A stretch of 39,872 nt of DNA from Micromonospora sp. KC723. Lineage in GTDB: Bacteria > Actinomycetota > Actinomycetes > Mycobacteriales > Micromonosporaceae. A program made the position numbers and the translations under genes. Positions within the stretch are counted from its first letter, which is position 1. Every line of letters begins with the position of its first letter. The notes under the pieces are model-generated. The model had not been told where the DNA came from, made no database searches, and worked only from the letters and a program-made list of their open reading frames with translations. This document shows positions 1 through 7,102 of the stretch, in pieces. The stretch lies in contig NZ_SMKD01000044.1 in NCBI RefSeq assembly GCF_004348595.1, forward strand, positions 1-39,872, given 5' to 3'.

Positions 1-593
1 CGGTGGGGGCCAGCGTGGTGGGCGGGGACATGTCCGCCAGCCCGACGCTGACCATCGCGGTCACCGCGCTGGGCGACCTGGGCGGGCGTGACCCGGTGGT
101 CCGCTCCGGAGCCCGGCCGGGAGACGTGGTCGCGCTGGCCGGGCGGACCGGCTGGGCGGCGGCCGGGCTGACCGTGCTGTCCCGGGGGTTCCGCACGCCC
201 CGGCTGCTGGTGGAGGCGTACCGGCGGCCGGAGGTGCCGTACCCGTCCGGGCCGCACGCCGCCCGGCTCGGCGCCACCGCCATGATCGATATCTCGGACG
301 GGCTGCTCGCCGACCTGGGCCACGTGGCGGCGGCCAGCGGCGTCGGCGTCGACGTGCGCCGGGACGCCTTCGAGGTACCCCGGCAGATGAGTGACGCCGC
401 GCAGGCGCTCGGGGTCGACCCGTACTCGTGGATCCTCACCGGTGGTGACGACCACGCGCTGGCCGCGACCTTCCCCCCGGCGGTGCCGTTGCCGGCCCCG
501 TGGCGGCCGATCGGCCGGGTGGTGCCGGGCGCCGGGGTCACCGTCGACGGCGTCGGGTACGACGGCCCGACCGGCTGGGACCACTTCCGGTAA
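1..593 (+). CDS. thiL: Thiamine-monophosphate kinase ThiL, C-terminal part (5' end outside the window)
   Basis: ThiL phosphorylates thiamine monophosphate to thiamine pyrophosphate with ATP in the cytoplasm, the last step of cofactor synthesis. The window enters inside the gene; the readable frame starts at base 3 and gives 196 residues, roughly the C-terminal 60 percent of a family member of about 320. Visible family features are the MIDISDGLLADL segment (PurM-like fold) and ILTGGDDHAL, the counterpart of the usual GGEDYEL motif. The N-terminal metal-binding aspartates lie upstream and cannot be checked. The gene ends 29 nt before the acetyltransferase, which appears to have its own promoter. 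Confidence 0.9.
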   Translation, partial: VGASVVGGDMSASPTLTIAVTALGDLGGRDPVVRSGARPGDVVALAGRTGWAAAGLTVLSRGFRTPRLLVEAYRRPEVPYPSGPHAARLGATAMIDISDGLLADLGHVAAASGVGVDVRRDAFEVPRQMSDAAQALGVDPYSWILTGGDDHALAATFPPAVPLPAPWRPIGRVVPGAGVTVDGVGYDGPTGWDHFR

Positions 594-610
594 CGGCCGG
601 CGGCGGGTCG

Positions 611-616
611 TACTCT
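611..616 (+). promoter_or_regulatory. -10 element (TACTCT) for a leaderless GNAT mRNA
   Basis: TACTCT matches the actinobacterial TANNNT -10 pattern and ends 6 nt before the GTG at 623. That spacing would place the transcription start on the start codon. No Shine-Dalgarno sequence is visible. No clear -35 was identified. Confidence 0.5.
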
Positions 617-622
617 CTACCG

Positions 623-1084
623 GTGAGTCAGCTCGAGATCCGCGCCCTGGCCTTCGACTCGCCGGTGGCGCAGTCGCTGATCCGTGCCGCCCTGGCCGAT
701 CTGGGGCAGCGGTACGGCGGCAGTGGTGACGACACGCCGGTGGACGCCGCCGAGTTCGTGCCGCCCCGGGGCGCCTTCCTCGTCGCGTACCTCGACGGCC
801 GGCCGGTGGGCTGCGGCGGCTGGCGCAGTCACGGCGACGACACGGCGGAACTGAAGCGGATGTACACCGACCCGGCGGCCCGGGGTCGGGGTGTGGCCCG
901 CGCCGTGCTGGCGGCGGTCGAGGAGTCCGCCCGGCACCACGGCCGCAAGCGGATCATCCTGGAGTGCGGCGACCGGCAGCCGGAGGCGATCGCGATGTAC
1001 ACCTCCGCCGGGTACGAGCGGATCCCCAACTTCGGTTTCTACGCCGACGCGCCGGGCTGCCTCTCCTTCGGCCGGGTGCTCTGA
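623..1084 (+). CDS. GNAT-family N-acetyltransferase
   Basis: The product has 153 residues and is a stand-alone GNAT domain, a family that transfers an acetyl group from acetyl-CoA to an amine; the substrate cannot be predicted. The acetyl-CoA-binding A motif is visible as LKRMYTDPAARGRGVARAVL, containing the R-x-x-G-x-G/A signature. The late motif EAIAMYTSAGYERI is typical of GNAT C-terminal halves. I chose the GTG at 623 because a -10 element lies just upstream and the domain starts there; the upstream in-frame ATG at 500 would overlap the thiL end. A long perfect hairpin at 1124-1180 follows. In mycobacteria, as I recall, this position is occupied differently (ung), so this gene is probably lineage-specific. 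Confidence 0.8.
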   Translation: MSQLEIRALAFDSPVAQSLIRAALADLGQRYGGSGDDTPVDAAEFVPPRGAFLVAYLDGRPVGCGGWRSHGDDTAELKRMYTDPAARGRGVARAVLAAVEESARHHGRKRIILECGDRQPEAIAMYTSAGYERIPNFGFYADAPGCLSFGRVL

Positions 1085-1123
1085 GCGGCCGAGGCTGGGC
1101 CCCGTGATCTGATCCCCGCCATA

Positions 1124-1180
1124 CCCGTACACGCCGGCACCGGCGGACCGTGACGGCCCGCCGGTGCCGGCGTGTACGGG
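1124..1180. terminator. Bidirectional terminator: 23-bp perfect inverted repeat
   Basis: Bases 1124-1146 and 1158-1180 are perfect reverse complements around an 11-nt loop (1147-1157), which itself can pair CCG with CGG. The hairpin sits between the convergent ends of the GNAT gene (1084) and rpmB (1202), where a shared terminator is expected. There is no T-tract on either side, as is common in high-GC actinobacteria. Confidence 0.8.
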
Positions 1181-1201
1181 GAAGCTGGAGGCGTTACCGG
1201 G

Positions 1202-1393
1202 TCAGGCGCGGGTGACCTTGCCGGCCTTGATGCACGAGGTGCAGACCTGCATCTTCTTGGTGTTGCCGCCACCGGCCGGGGTACGCACCGACTGGATGTT
1301 CGGGTTCCAGCGGCGGTTGGTCCGCCGGTGCGAGTGGGACACGTTGTGGCCGAAGCCCGGTCCCTTGCCACAGACGTCGCACACGCTAGCCAC
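1202..1393 (-). CDS. rpmB: 50S ribosomal protein L28, zinc-ribbon (C+) form
   Basis: L28 is a small large-subunit ribosomal protein. The 63 residues start [20 protein letters not shown], the usual L28 N-terminus, and hold two CxxC pairs (CDVC near residues 5-8 and CTSC near 51-54). This makes it the zinc-binding form rather than a cysteine-free paralogue. The start is a GTG (1393 on the complement) preceded by CAGGAG about 7 nt upstream. The gene stands alone on the minus strand, opposite the DAK2 gene. A 22-bp dyad lies about 52-73 nt upstream of its start. No Zur-like box was seen. Confidence 0.95.
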   Translation of the reverse strand: MASVCDVCGKGPGFGHNVSHSHRRTNRRWNPNIQSVRTPAGGGNTKKMQVCTSCIKAGKVTRA

Positions 1394-1444
1394 GGGATAC
1401 TCCTGGGATTGATACGTTCATGAGGTCGCCGGCAGGCGCTGCCC

Positions 1445-1466
1445 GGGCAACCTGGCCAGGTTACCC
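1445..1466. promoter_or_regulatory. 22-bp dyad between rpmB and the DAK2 gene
   Basis: The core AACCTGGCCAGGTT (1449-1462) is a perfect 14-bp palindrome. It is flanked by GGG and CCC, extending the symmetry to 22 bp with one mismatched pair. It lies in the divergent gap, 52-73 nt upstream of the rpmB start. It could be an operator or an RNA hairpin; which one is not decided by sequence. Confidence 0.4.
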
Positions 1467-1628
1467 GATGACCCCGGCCGCCGACCAACCGGCCCGGAGC
1501 CGCTGGCGTCGGCGTGACACCGGTCACCGCTGCCCGGCCCGGCCGCCGGCGGGGCCCGTGGGCACCCCGACCCTGCGGAACACGCCGGGGAAGGCCGGTC
1601 GGCCCCGGTACGTGTCGGCGCGCGACAG

Positions 1629-1634
1629 TAGGCT
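1629..1634 (+). promoter_or_regulatory. -10 element (TAGGCT) for a leaderless DAK2 mRNA
   Basis: TAGGCT is followed by 7 nt and then the GTG at 1642. This is the classic arrangement for leaderless transcription in actinobacteria, and it supports the chosen start over in-frame codons further upstream. Confidence 0.6.
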
Positions 1635-1641
1635 TCTGGCC

Positions 1642-3267
1642 GTGCTGGACACCCTCGACGCCGCCGCGGTGCGCCGCTGGTGCGCGAGCGGGCTCGCCGC
1701 GCTCCGGCACCACCAGGGCGAGATCGACGAGCTGAACGTCTACCCGGTCCCCGACGGTGACACCGGCACCAACATGGTGCTCACCCTCACCTCGGCCCAG
1801 CAGGCGCTCGCGATGGACCTGGGCACCCTGCCGGAGGACGGGCAGGCCCCGCACGGGCACGCGCTGCGACTGATGGCGCGCGGCGCGCTGCTGGGCGCGC
1901 GGGGCAACTCCGGGGTGATCCTGTCGCAGATCCTGCGCGGCCTCGCCGACGCGCTCGCCGCGGCCCCCCGGGTCGCCGGCCGTGAGTTGGCCGGCGCGCT
2001 GCGGGCCGCCGCCACGGCGGCGTACGCGGCGGTGACCCGGCCGGTGGAGGGCACGCTGCTCAGCGTCGTGGCCGCCGCCGCGACCGCCGCCGAGCAGGCC
2101 GACACCGACGACCTGGGCGCGGTCGCCCGGGCGGCGGCCACGGCGGCGCGCCGCGCCCTGGCCCGCACCCCGCAGCAGCTGCCCGCGTTGGCCGCCGCGG
2201 GGGTGGTCGACGCCGGCGGCCGGGGGTTCTGCCTGCTGCTCGACGCGCTGGTCGAGGTGGTCACCGGGGAGAGCGCACCCCGGCCGGCGCCGGTGACCCG
2301 TACGGTCCACCCGCCGCTCACCGCCGTCCGCGAGACCGGCTCCGAGGAGTACGCCTACGAGGTGCAGTTCCTCCTCGACGCCGGTTACGAGGCGGTGGCC
2401 CGGATGCGGGCCGCGCTGGCCGCGCTCGGCGACTCGCTGGTGGTGGTCGGCGACGGCCCCTCGCCCGAGGCGTCCACCACCTGGAACGTGCACGTGCACG
2501 TCAACGACGTCGGGGCGGCGGTCGAGGCGGGGGTGGTGGCCGGCCGGCCGTACCGCATCTCGGTGACCCGGTTCGCCGACCAGGCCGCGCCCGCACCACC
2601 ACCCGGGCCCGCCGCCGACGGCCGGGCGGCCGTGGTGGTCGCCGCCGGCGCGGGCCTCGCGGAGCTCTTCGCCGGCGAGGGGGCCACGGTGGTGCCGGGC
2701 AACCCGTCCACCGGTGAGCTGCTGGACGCCGTCCGGGCCACCGCCGCCGCCCGGGTCGTGGTCCTGCCCAACGACCCGAACACCCAGGCCGTGGCGAGCG
2801 CCGCCGCGAAGGAGGCGCACACCCTCGGCGTCAAGGTCAGCGTGGTGCCGACCCGCTCCCCGGTGCAGGCCCTCGCGGCGCTCGCCGTCCGCGACCCGAA
2901 GCGGCGCTTCGAGGACGACGTGATCGCGATGGCCGAGGCGGCCGGCGCCTGCCGGTACGCCGAGGTCTGCCACGCCAGCCGGGAGGCGCTCACCGTCGCC
3001 GGCCCGTGCCGTCCCGGTGACGTGCTCGCCATGGTCGAGGGGGAGGTGCACCTGATCGGCGCCGACCTGGTCGACACCTGCGTCGCCGTGGTCGACCGGA
3101 TGCTCGGCGGTGGAGGAGAGCTGGTCACCCTGCTCACCGGCGTGGACGCCCCGGACGGCCTGGCCGAGGCGGTCCGCGCCCACGTCGGGCGGCGCTGGCC
3201 CTTCGTCGAGGTGCAGGCGTACCCGGGCGGCCAACCGCACTATCCACTCCTGGTGGGGGTCGAATGA
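1642..3267 (+). CDS. DAK2-domain protein of the YloV/FakA type
   Basis: The product has 541 residues. It has an N-terminal DAK2 (dihydroxyacetone-kinase L-like) ATP-binding domain, visible as NVYPVPDGDTGTNM near residues 32-45 and GARGNSGVILSQILRG near 84-99, followed by a DegV-like C-terminal half. In Firmicutes the homologue FakA phosphorylates fatty acids held by FakB proteins; whether that holds here is unknown. The GTG at 1642 is preferred because a -10 element precedes it by 7 nt and the domain begins at once; the frame stays open back to 1420 but that extra stretch looks non-coding. Its TGA overlaps the recG ATG (ATGA), so the two are translationally coupled. Confidence 0.85.
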   Translation: MLDTLDAAAVRRWCASGLAALRHHQGEIDELNVYPVPDGDTGTNMVLTLTSAQQALAMDLGTLPEDGQAPHGHALRLMARGALLGARGNSGVILSQILRGLADALAAAPRVAGRELAGALRAAATAAYAAVTRPVEGTLLSVVAAAATAAEQADTDDLGAVARAAATAARRALARTPQQLPALAAAGVVDAGGRGFCLLLDALVEVVTGESAPRPAPVTRTVHPPLTAVRETGSEEYAYEVQFLLDAGYEAVARMRAALAALGDSLVVVGDGPSPEASTTWNVHVHVNDVGAAVEAGVVAGRPYRISVTRFADQAAPAPPPGPAADGRAAVVVAAGAGLAELFAGEGATVVPGNPSTGELLDAVRATAAARVVVLPNDPNTQAVASAAAKEAHTLGVKVSVVPTRSPVQALAALAVRDPKRRFEDDVIAMAEAAGACRYAEVCHASREALTVAGPCRPGDVLAMVEGEVHLIGADLVDTCVAVVDRMLGGGGELVTLLTGVDAPDGLAEAVRAHVGRRWPFVEVQAYPGGQPHYPLLVGVE

Positions 3268-5465
3268 CGAGCGAGCCGTCGACGGTGGACACACCGCTGA
3301 GGAAGCTGGTCGGCGAGCGCACGGCCAAGGCCCTGGCGAGCCACCTCGACCTGCACACCGCCGGCGACCTGATCTACCACTTCCCCCGCCGGTACGACGA
3401 GCGCGGCGAACACACCGACATCCGCTCGCTGGACGTGGGGGAGCAGGTCACCGTGCTGGCCCAGGTGCAGCGCACCGCCGTGCGGCCGATGCGCCAGCGC
3501 CGGGGCAGCCTGCTCGAGGTCACCGTCGGCGACGGCTCCGGCGGGATGCTGACCTGCACCTTCTTCGGCAACCAGGCGTGGCGGGAGCGGGAGCTGCGCC
3601 CCGGTCGGTGGGGGCTGTTCGCCGGCAAGGTCACCGAGTTCCGGGGCAAGCGGCAGCTCAACGGCCCGGAGTACGTCCTGCTCGGCGAGGGCGGCGAGGG
3701 CGAGGCGGCGGCCAACGAGGAGGTCGAGGAGTTCGCCGGGGCGCTGATCCCGGTCTACCCGGCCGCCGCCGCGGTGCCGACCTGGGTGATCGCCCGCTGC
3801 GTCCGGGTGGTGCTGGACACCTTCACCCCGCCCGCCGACCCGCTGCCGGCCACCGTGCGGGCCACCCGCAACCTGGTCGGCATCGGGACCGCGCTGCGGG
3901 AGATCCACCGTCCGTCCAGCAAGGAGGAGCTGTACCGGGCACGCCGCCGGCTCAAGTGGGACGAGGCGTTCGCGGTGCAGCTCACCCTGGCGCAACGTAA
4001 GGCGCGGGCGGCGGCCTGGCCGGCGAAGGCCCGGCCACCGAAGCGGGGCGGGCTGCTCGACGCGTTCGACGCCCGGCTGCCGTACGAGCTGACCCCGGGG
4101 CAGCGGGACGTGGGCGTGGAGATCGCCGCCGACCTGGCCATTCCGCACCCGATGCACCGGCTGCTCCAGGGTGAGGTCGGCTCCGGCAAGACGGTCGTGG
4201 CGTTGCGGGCGATGCTCCAGGTGGTCGACGCCGGAGGGCAGGCGGCGCTGCTCGCCCCGACCGAGGTGCTCGCCGCCCAGCACCACCGGGGGATGCTGGA
4301 GCTGCTCGGCCCGCTGGCCCAGGCCGGCGAACTGGGCGCGGCCGAGAACGCCACCCGGGTCGAGCTGGTCACCGGCTCGCTGGGCGCGGCGGCCCGGCGG
4401 CGGGCGCTCGCGGAGGTCGCCGCGGGACGCGCCGGCATCGTGCTCGGTACCCACGCGCTGCTCTACGAGGGGGTGGACTTCGCCGACCTGGGCCTGGTGG
4501 TCGTCGACGAGCAGCACCGCTTCGGTGTGGAGCAGCGCGACGCGCTGCGCGCCAAGGCCGGCCAGCCGCCGCACGTGCTGGTGATGACGGCGACGCCGAT
4601 CCCGCGCACGGTGGCGATGACCGTCTACGGCGACCTGGAGACCTCCACCCTCTCCCAGTTGCCGCAGGGGCGCTCGCCGATCGCCTCGCACGTGGTGCCG
4701 GCCGCCGAGAAGCCGGCCTTCCTGGATCGGGCCTGGCGCCGGGTGCGGGAGGAGGTCGCCGCCGGCCACCAGGCGTACGTGGTGTGCCCCCGGATCGGCG
4801 AGGGGCCGCAGAGCGACGAGGAGCCGCCCCGGGAGGACGACATCGGCCGGCGGCCGCCGCTGGCGGTGACCGAGGTGGCGCCGCTGCTCGCCGAGGGGCC
4901 GCTGCACGGGCTGCGGATCGGCGTCCTGCACGGCAAGTTGCCCGCCGACGAGAAGGACGCGGTGATGCGGTCGTTCGCCGCCGGCGACTTGGACGTGCTG
5001 GTCGCCACCACCGTGGTCGAGGTGGGCGTCAACGTGCCCAACGCCACCGTGATGATCGTGCTGGACGCCGACCGGTTCGGCGTGTCCCAACTGCACCAGC
5101 TGCGCGGCCGGGTCGGCCGGGGTACCGCCCCCGGGCTCTGCCTGCTGGTCACCGAGGCGGCCGAGGGCTCCTCGGCCCGGGAACGCCTCGACGCGGTCGC
5201 CTCCACCACCGACGGTTTCAAGCTGGCCGAGCTCGACCTGGAACAGCGCCGCGAGGGCGACGTGCTGGGCGCCACCCAGTCGGGCCGCCGCTCGCACCTG
5301 CGGCTGCTGTCGCTGTTGCGCGACACCGACCTGATCCGCGACGCCCGTACCGAGGCGATCACGTTGGTCGAGGAGGACCCGGAGCTGGCGCGGCATCCGG
5401 CACTGGCCGCCTCGGTCGCCGCGCTGGTCGACGAGGAACGCGCGGAGTACCTGGAGAAGGGCTGA
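3264..5465 (+). CDS. recG: ATP-dependent DNA helicase RecG
   Basis: RecG is a monomeric superfamily 2 translocase that remodels stalled replication forks and branch-migrates Holliday junctions. The 733 residues show an N-terminal wedge/OB region, then Walker A GEVGSGKT near residues 303-310, the DEQH box (VVVDEQHRFGVEQRD) near 414, and motifs V/VI (LVATTVVEVGVNVPNA near 578, then LHQLRGRVGRG). Length is normal for actinobacteria. The ATG overlaps the stop of the DAK2 gene by 4 nt. A strong hairpin follows its stop, before the convergent LPxTG gene. Confidence 0.97.
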   Translation: MTSEPSTVDTPLRKLVGERTAKALASHLDLHTAGDLIYHFPRRYDERGEHTDIRSLDVGEQVTVLAQVQRTAVRPMRQRRGSLLEVTVGDGSGGMLTCTFFGNQAWRERELRPGRWGLFAGKVTEFRGKRQLNGPEYVLLGEGGEGEAAANEEVEEFAGALIPVYPAAAAVPTWVIARCVRVVLDTFTPPADPLPATVRATRNLVGIGTALREIHRPSSKEELYRARRRLKWDEAFAVQLTLAQRKARAAAWPAKARPPKRGGLLDAFDARLPYELTPGQRDVGVEIAADLAIPHPMHRLLQGEVGSGKTVVALRAMLQVVDAGGQAALLAPTEVLAAQHHRGMLELLGPLAQAGELGAAENATRVELVTGSLGAAARRRALAEVAAGRAGIVLGTHALLYEGVDFADLGLVVVDEQHRFGVEQRDALRAKAGQPPHVLVMTATPIPRTVAMTVYGDLETSTLSQLPQGRSPIASHVVPAAEKPAFLDRAWRRVREEVAAGHQAYVVCPRIGEGPQSDEEPPREDDIGRRPPLAVTEVAPLLAEGPLHGLRIGVLHGKLPADEKDAVMRSFAAGDLDVLVATTVVEVGVNVPNATVMIVLDADRFGVSQLHQLRGRVGRGTAPGLCLLVTEAAEGSSARERLDAVASTTDGFKLAELDLEQRREGDVLGATQSGRRSHLRLLSLLRDTDLIRDARTEAITLVEEDPELARHPALAASVAALVDEERAEYLEKG

Positions 5466-5500
5466 CGGGGGGCGCCGCAGCCGGGTGAGCGACGGCCGGC

Positions 5501-5550
5501 GCAACGGGCGAGGGGCGCGCCAACCGGTCGGTCGGCGCGCCCCTCGTTGC
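5501..5550. terminator. Bidirectional terminator between recG and the LPxTG gene
   Basis: GAGGGGCGCGCC (5510-5521) and GGCGCGCCCCTC (5534-5545) form a perfect 12-bp stem with a 12-nt loop. A further 5 bp (GCAAC 5501-5505 with GTTGC 5546-5550) extends it past a 4-nt bulge. It lies between convergent genes ending at 5465 and 5557. Confidence 0.75.
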
Positions 5551-5556
5551 TGTGGG

Positions 5557-6798
5557 TCAGGCGGTGAAGCGGATCTTCCGACGTCGCGCGACGACGAAGA
5601 GCACCGCGCCGGCCGCCAGCAGCACGGCCGCACCCGCGGCGATGCCGCCGGCCGCCGCGCCGGTCACCGGCAGGCCGGGCTCCTCCGGCTCGCCGCCGCC
5701 GACGCCGCCCTTCTCACAGTCCTCCGGCTGCTCCCAGGCCAGGGGGCCACCCGAGTCCAGGTCGCCGGTGACGGTGACGGTGAGGCCCTTGCCGGCCTTG
5801 AAGCTGACACTGCCGGTGCGTCCGGGCTGGACGGTCAGCGTCTTGGCCGCACCCTTGTTCGGGGTGAAGGTCGAGGTCAGGGTGGTGCCGTCCTCCGGGT
5901 TGCTGATCCGGAAGATCATCTGGTCGCAGGTGGACTCGTAGTTGGCCTCCGGGGCGCCGACCTCGGGCTCCTGGCAGTCCTCGGGCTTCTCCCAGCCGCC
6001 GGTGAAGTCCTTCATGCCGGGGGCGGTGACGGTGATGTCCTGCGCCTGGGCCGGGGTGAGCTGAAGCTTCTCGATGGCCCGCATCCGCACGGCCACCTTC
6101 TTGGTGAAGCCGCTGCTGCCGGTGACGGTGAACTCGGCCGCCGCGTTGCCGTTGCGGTTGACCAGGGTCAGCTCGACGCCGCCGTCGCAGTCGGAGGAGG
6201 CGATCACCTCGGGGACCGCGACGCAGGTGCCGGAGCCACCGTTGTACCAGGCCGCCGGACCCTCGGAGCGGGAGCCGATGCCCTTCTTGCTGCCGACCTT
6301 GCGGTCGCCGTACCGGTCGCTGGTGTCGGTCAGCGGGTCGATGATCTTGCTGCCAAAGACGAAGTCGACCTGGGTGTAGCAGGTCGGCACCTCGACCTTG
6401 AACTTGAGGGTGGCCACGCCCAGCTCGCCCTCGGCCACTCCGGTGAACTTGTTGACCGAGCTGGCCAGCACGTACTGCGGCACGGCGAACTTCGCCGACG
6501 GGGCCACGTACGACACCAGGGCCAGTTCCTGCTCCTCGCCCGGGCAGAGCGGGCCGTTGGTCAGGGTGATCGAGGCCTCGCCCTTCGGGCCGTCGAAGGT
6601 GTGCGTGTAGCGGGCGTCGTCGGCCTTGACGCAGTTCGGCTTGTCGCCGGAGGCGGTGCCCGTCGGGGAGGCCGACGGCGAGGGGGACGGCTTGGTGGCG
6701 ACCGCCGGTGCGGTGAGGGCGAGCGCCGTGGCGAGGCCGACCAGCGCGGCGGCGGCCACGGCGAGCGGTCGCCGTGGGGAGGGCTGGGGACGGATCAC
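5557..6798 (-). CDS. LPxTG-anchored cell-wall surface protein with two repeat modules
   Basis: The product has 413 residues. An N-terminal signal peptide (arginines, then LAVAAAALVGLATALALTAP, probable cleavage after AVA) exports it. A Ser/Pro spacer follows. The C-terminus has LPVTG at about residues 376-380, a hydrophobic segment and a basic ARRRK tail, the standard sortase signal. Before it are two related modules, each starting near a CD pair and ending WE[KQ]PEDC (GGWEKPEDCQEP and LAWEQPEDCEKG); the cysteines may form disulfides. Its ligand is unknown. The GTG at 6798 is chosen because GGGAG lies 5 nt upstream and the signal peptide begins there; the longer open frame reaching 7524 runs antisense to rsmD. 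Confidence 0.8.
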   Translation of the reverse strand: MIRPQPSPRRPLAVAAAALVGLATALALTAPAVATKPSPSPSASPTGTASGDKPNCVKADDARYTHTFDGPKGEASITLTNGPLCPGEEQELALVSYVAPSAKFAVPQYVLASSVNKFTGVAEGELGVATLKFKVEVPTCYTQVDFVFGSKIIDPLTDTSDRYGDRKVGSKKGIGSRSEGPAAWYNGGSGTCVAVPEVIASSDCDGGVELTLVNRNGNAAAEFTVTGSSGFTKKVAVRMRAIEKLQLTPAQAQDITVTAPGMKDFTGGWEKPEDCQEPEVGAPEANYESTCDQMIFRISNPEDGTTLTSTFTPNKGAAKTLTVQPGRTGSVSFKAGKGLTVTVTGDLDSGGPLAWEQPEDCEKGGVGGGEPEEPGLPVTGAAAGGIAAGAAVLLAAGAVLFVVARRRKIRFTA

Positions 6799-6958
6799 GC
6801 GTACTCCCGGGGTGAAAGCGTCAGGGGTGCGGCGCGTGGGATGGCGGCGGCAGGTCGCGGTCGCACGAGTGCCCGCGGCGGCGCCTCCCCGCGCCAGGTG
6901 GCCGGCGAACGGGGCCGGCACCCGGCCGACCCTAGTGGCCCTGTCGCCGGCTCGACAG

Positions 6959-7027
6959 CCCACATGATCCGCTAAACATCTTGTTATCGATCTGAGATCA
7001 TTGATGCACCGAAAGTGATCATGTGGG
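6959..7027. promoter_or_regulatory. Nested concentric palindrome in an AT-rich island (candidate operator)
   Basis: An 11-bp inverted repeat, CCCACATGATC (6959-6969) and GATCATGTGGG (7017-7027), flanks a central palindrome GATCTGAGATC (6989-6999). The outer pair is centred at 6993 and the inner at 6994. Local AT content is far above the surroundings. The spacing, about two turns from core to each arm, suits a multimeric DNA-binding regulator better than a terminator. Confidence 0.5.
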
Positions 7028-7068
7028 GGCTGGGTGGACACCCGCCGTGTCGGTGGTGCCGCCGCGGG

Positions 7069-7074
7069 TAGCGT
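7069..7074 (+). promoter_or_regulatory. -10 element (TAGCGT) for the rsmD-coaD transcript
   Basis: TAGCGT is followed by 7 nt and an ATG at 7082, the spacing of a leaderless start. If used, the mRNA begins at the ATG of a six-codon ORF that overlaps the rsmD start. Confidence 0.5.
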
Positions 7075-7081
7075 CAGCGGC

Positions 7082-7102
7082 ATGAGAGGGGACAGACCGT
7101 GA
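7082..7102 (+). CDS. Possible leaderless six-residue upstream ORF (MRGDRP)
   Basis: The ATG at 7082 opens a six-codon frame whose TGA (7100-7102) overlaps the rsmD GTG (7099-7101). Translation of it could feed ribosomes onto rsmD by termination-reinitiation. It rests only on the TAGCGT element and the overlap. The alternative is that the purine-rich GAGAGGGGA inside it simply serves as the rsmD ribosome-binding site. Confidence 0.35.
   Translation: MRGDRP

Larger units (their letters stand above)
6799..7081. promoter_or_regulatory. Divergent regulatory region between the LPxTG gene and rsmD
   Basis: This gap has no convincing long ORF. It holds a candidate minus-strand promoter (TAGGGT, complement of 6929-6934, with TGTCGA 17 nt further upstream) for the LPxTG gene. 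It also holds the -10 for the rsmD transcript (7069-7074) and a strikingly AT-rich 70-bp island (6959-7027) with nested symmetry. Confidence 0.5.

Noticed and set aside
1039..3294. Minus-strand frame of 751 codons antisense to the DAK2 gene
   Set aside because: The DAK2 and DegV-like motifs on the plus strand, with a promoter and coupling to recG, account for this DNA. The antisense translation shows no domain.
3240..5633. Minus-strand frame of 797 codons antisense to recG
   Set aside because: RecG helicase motifs are complete on the plus strand; the antisense product is compositionally biased and lacks a plausible start.
5485..6975. Plus-strand frame of 496 codons antisense to the LPxTG gene
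   Set aside because: The minus strand has a signal peptide, a sorting signal and a ribosome-binding site, whereas the plus-strand product is Gly/Arg/Leu-rich noise.
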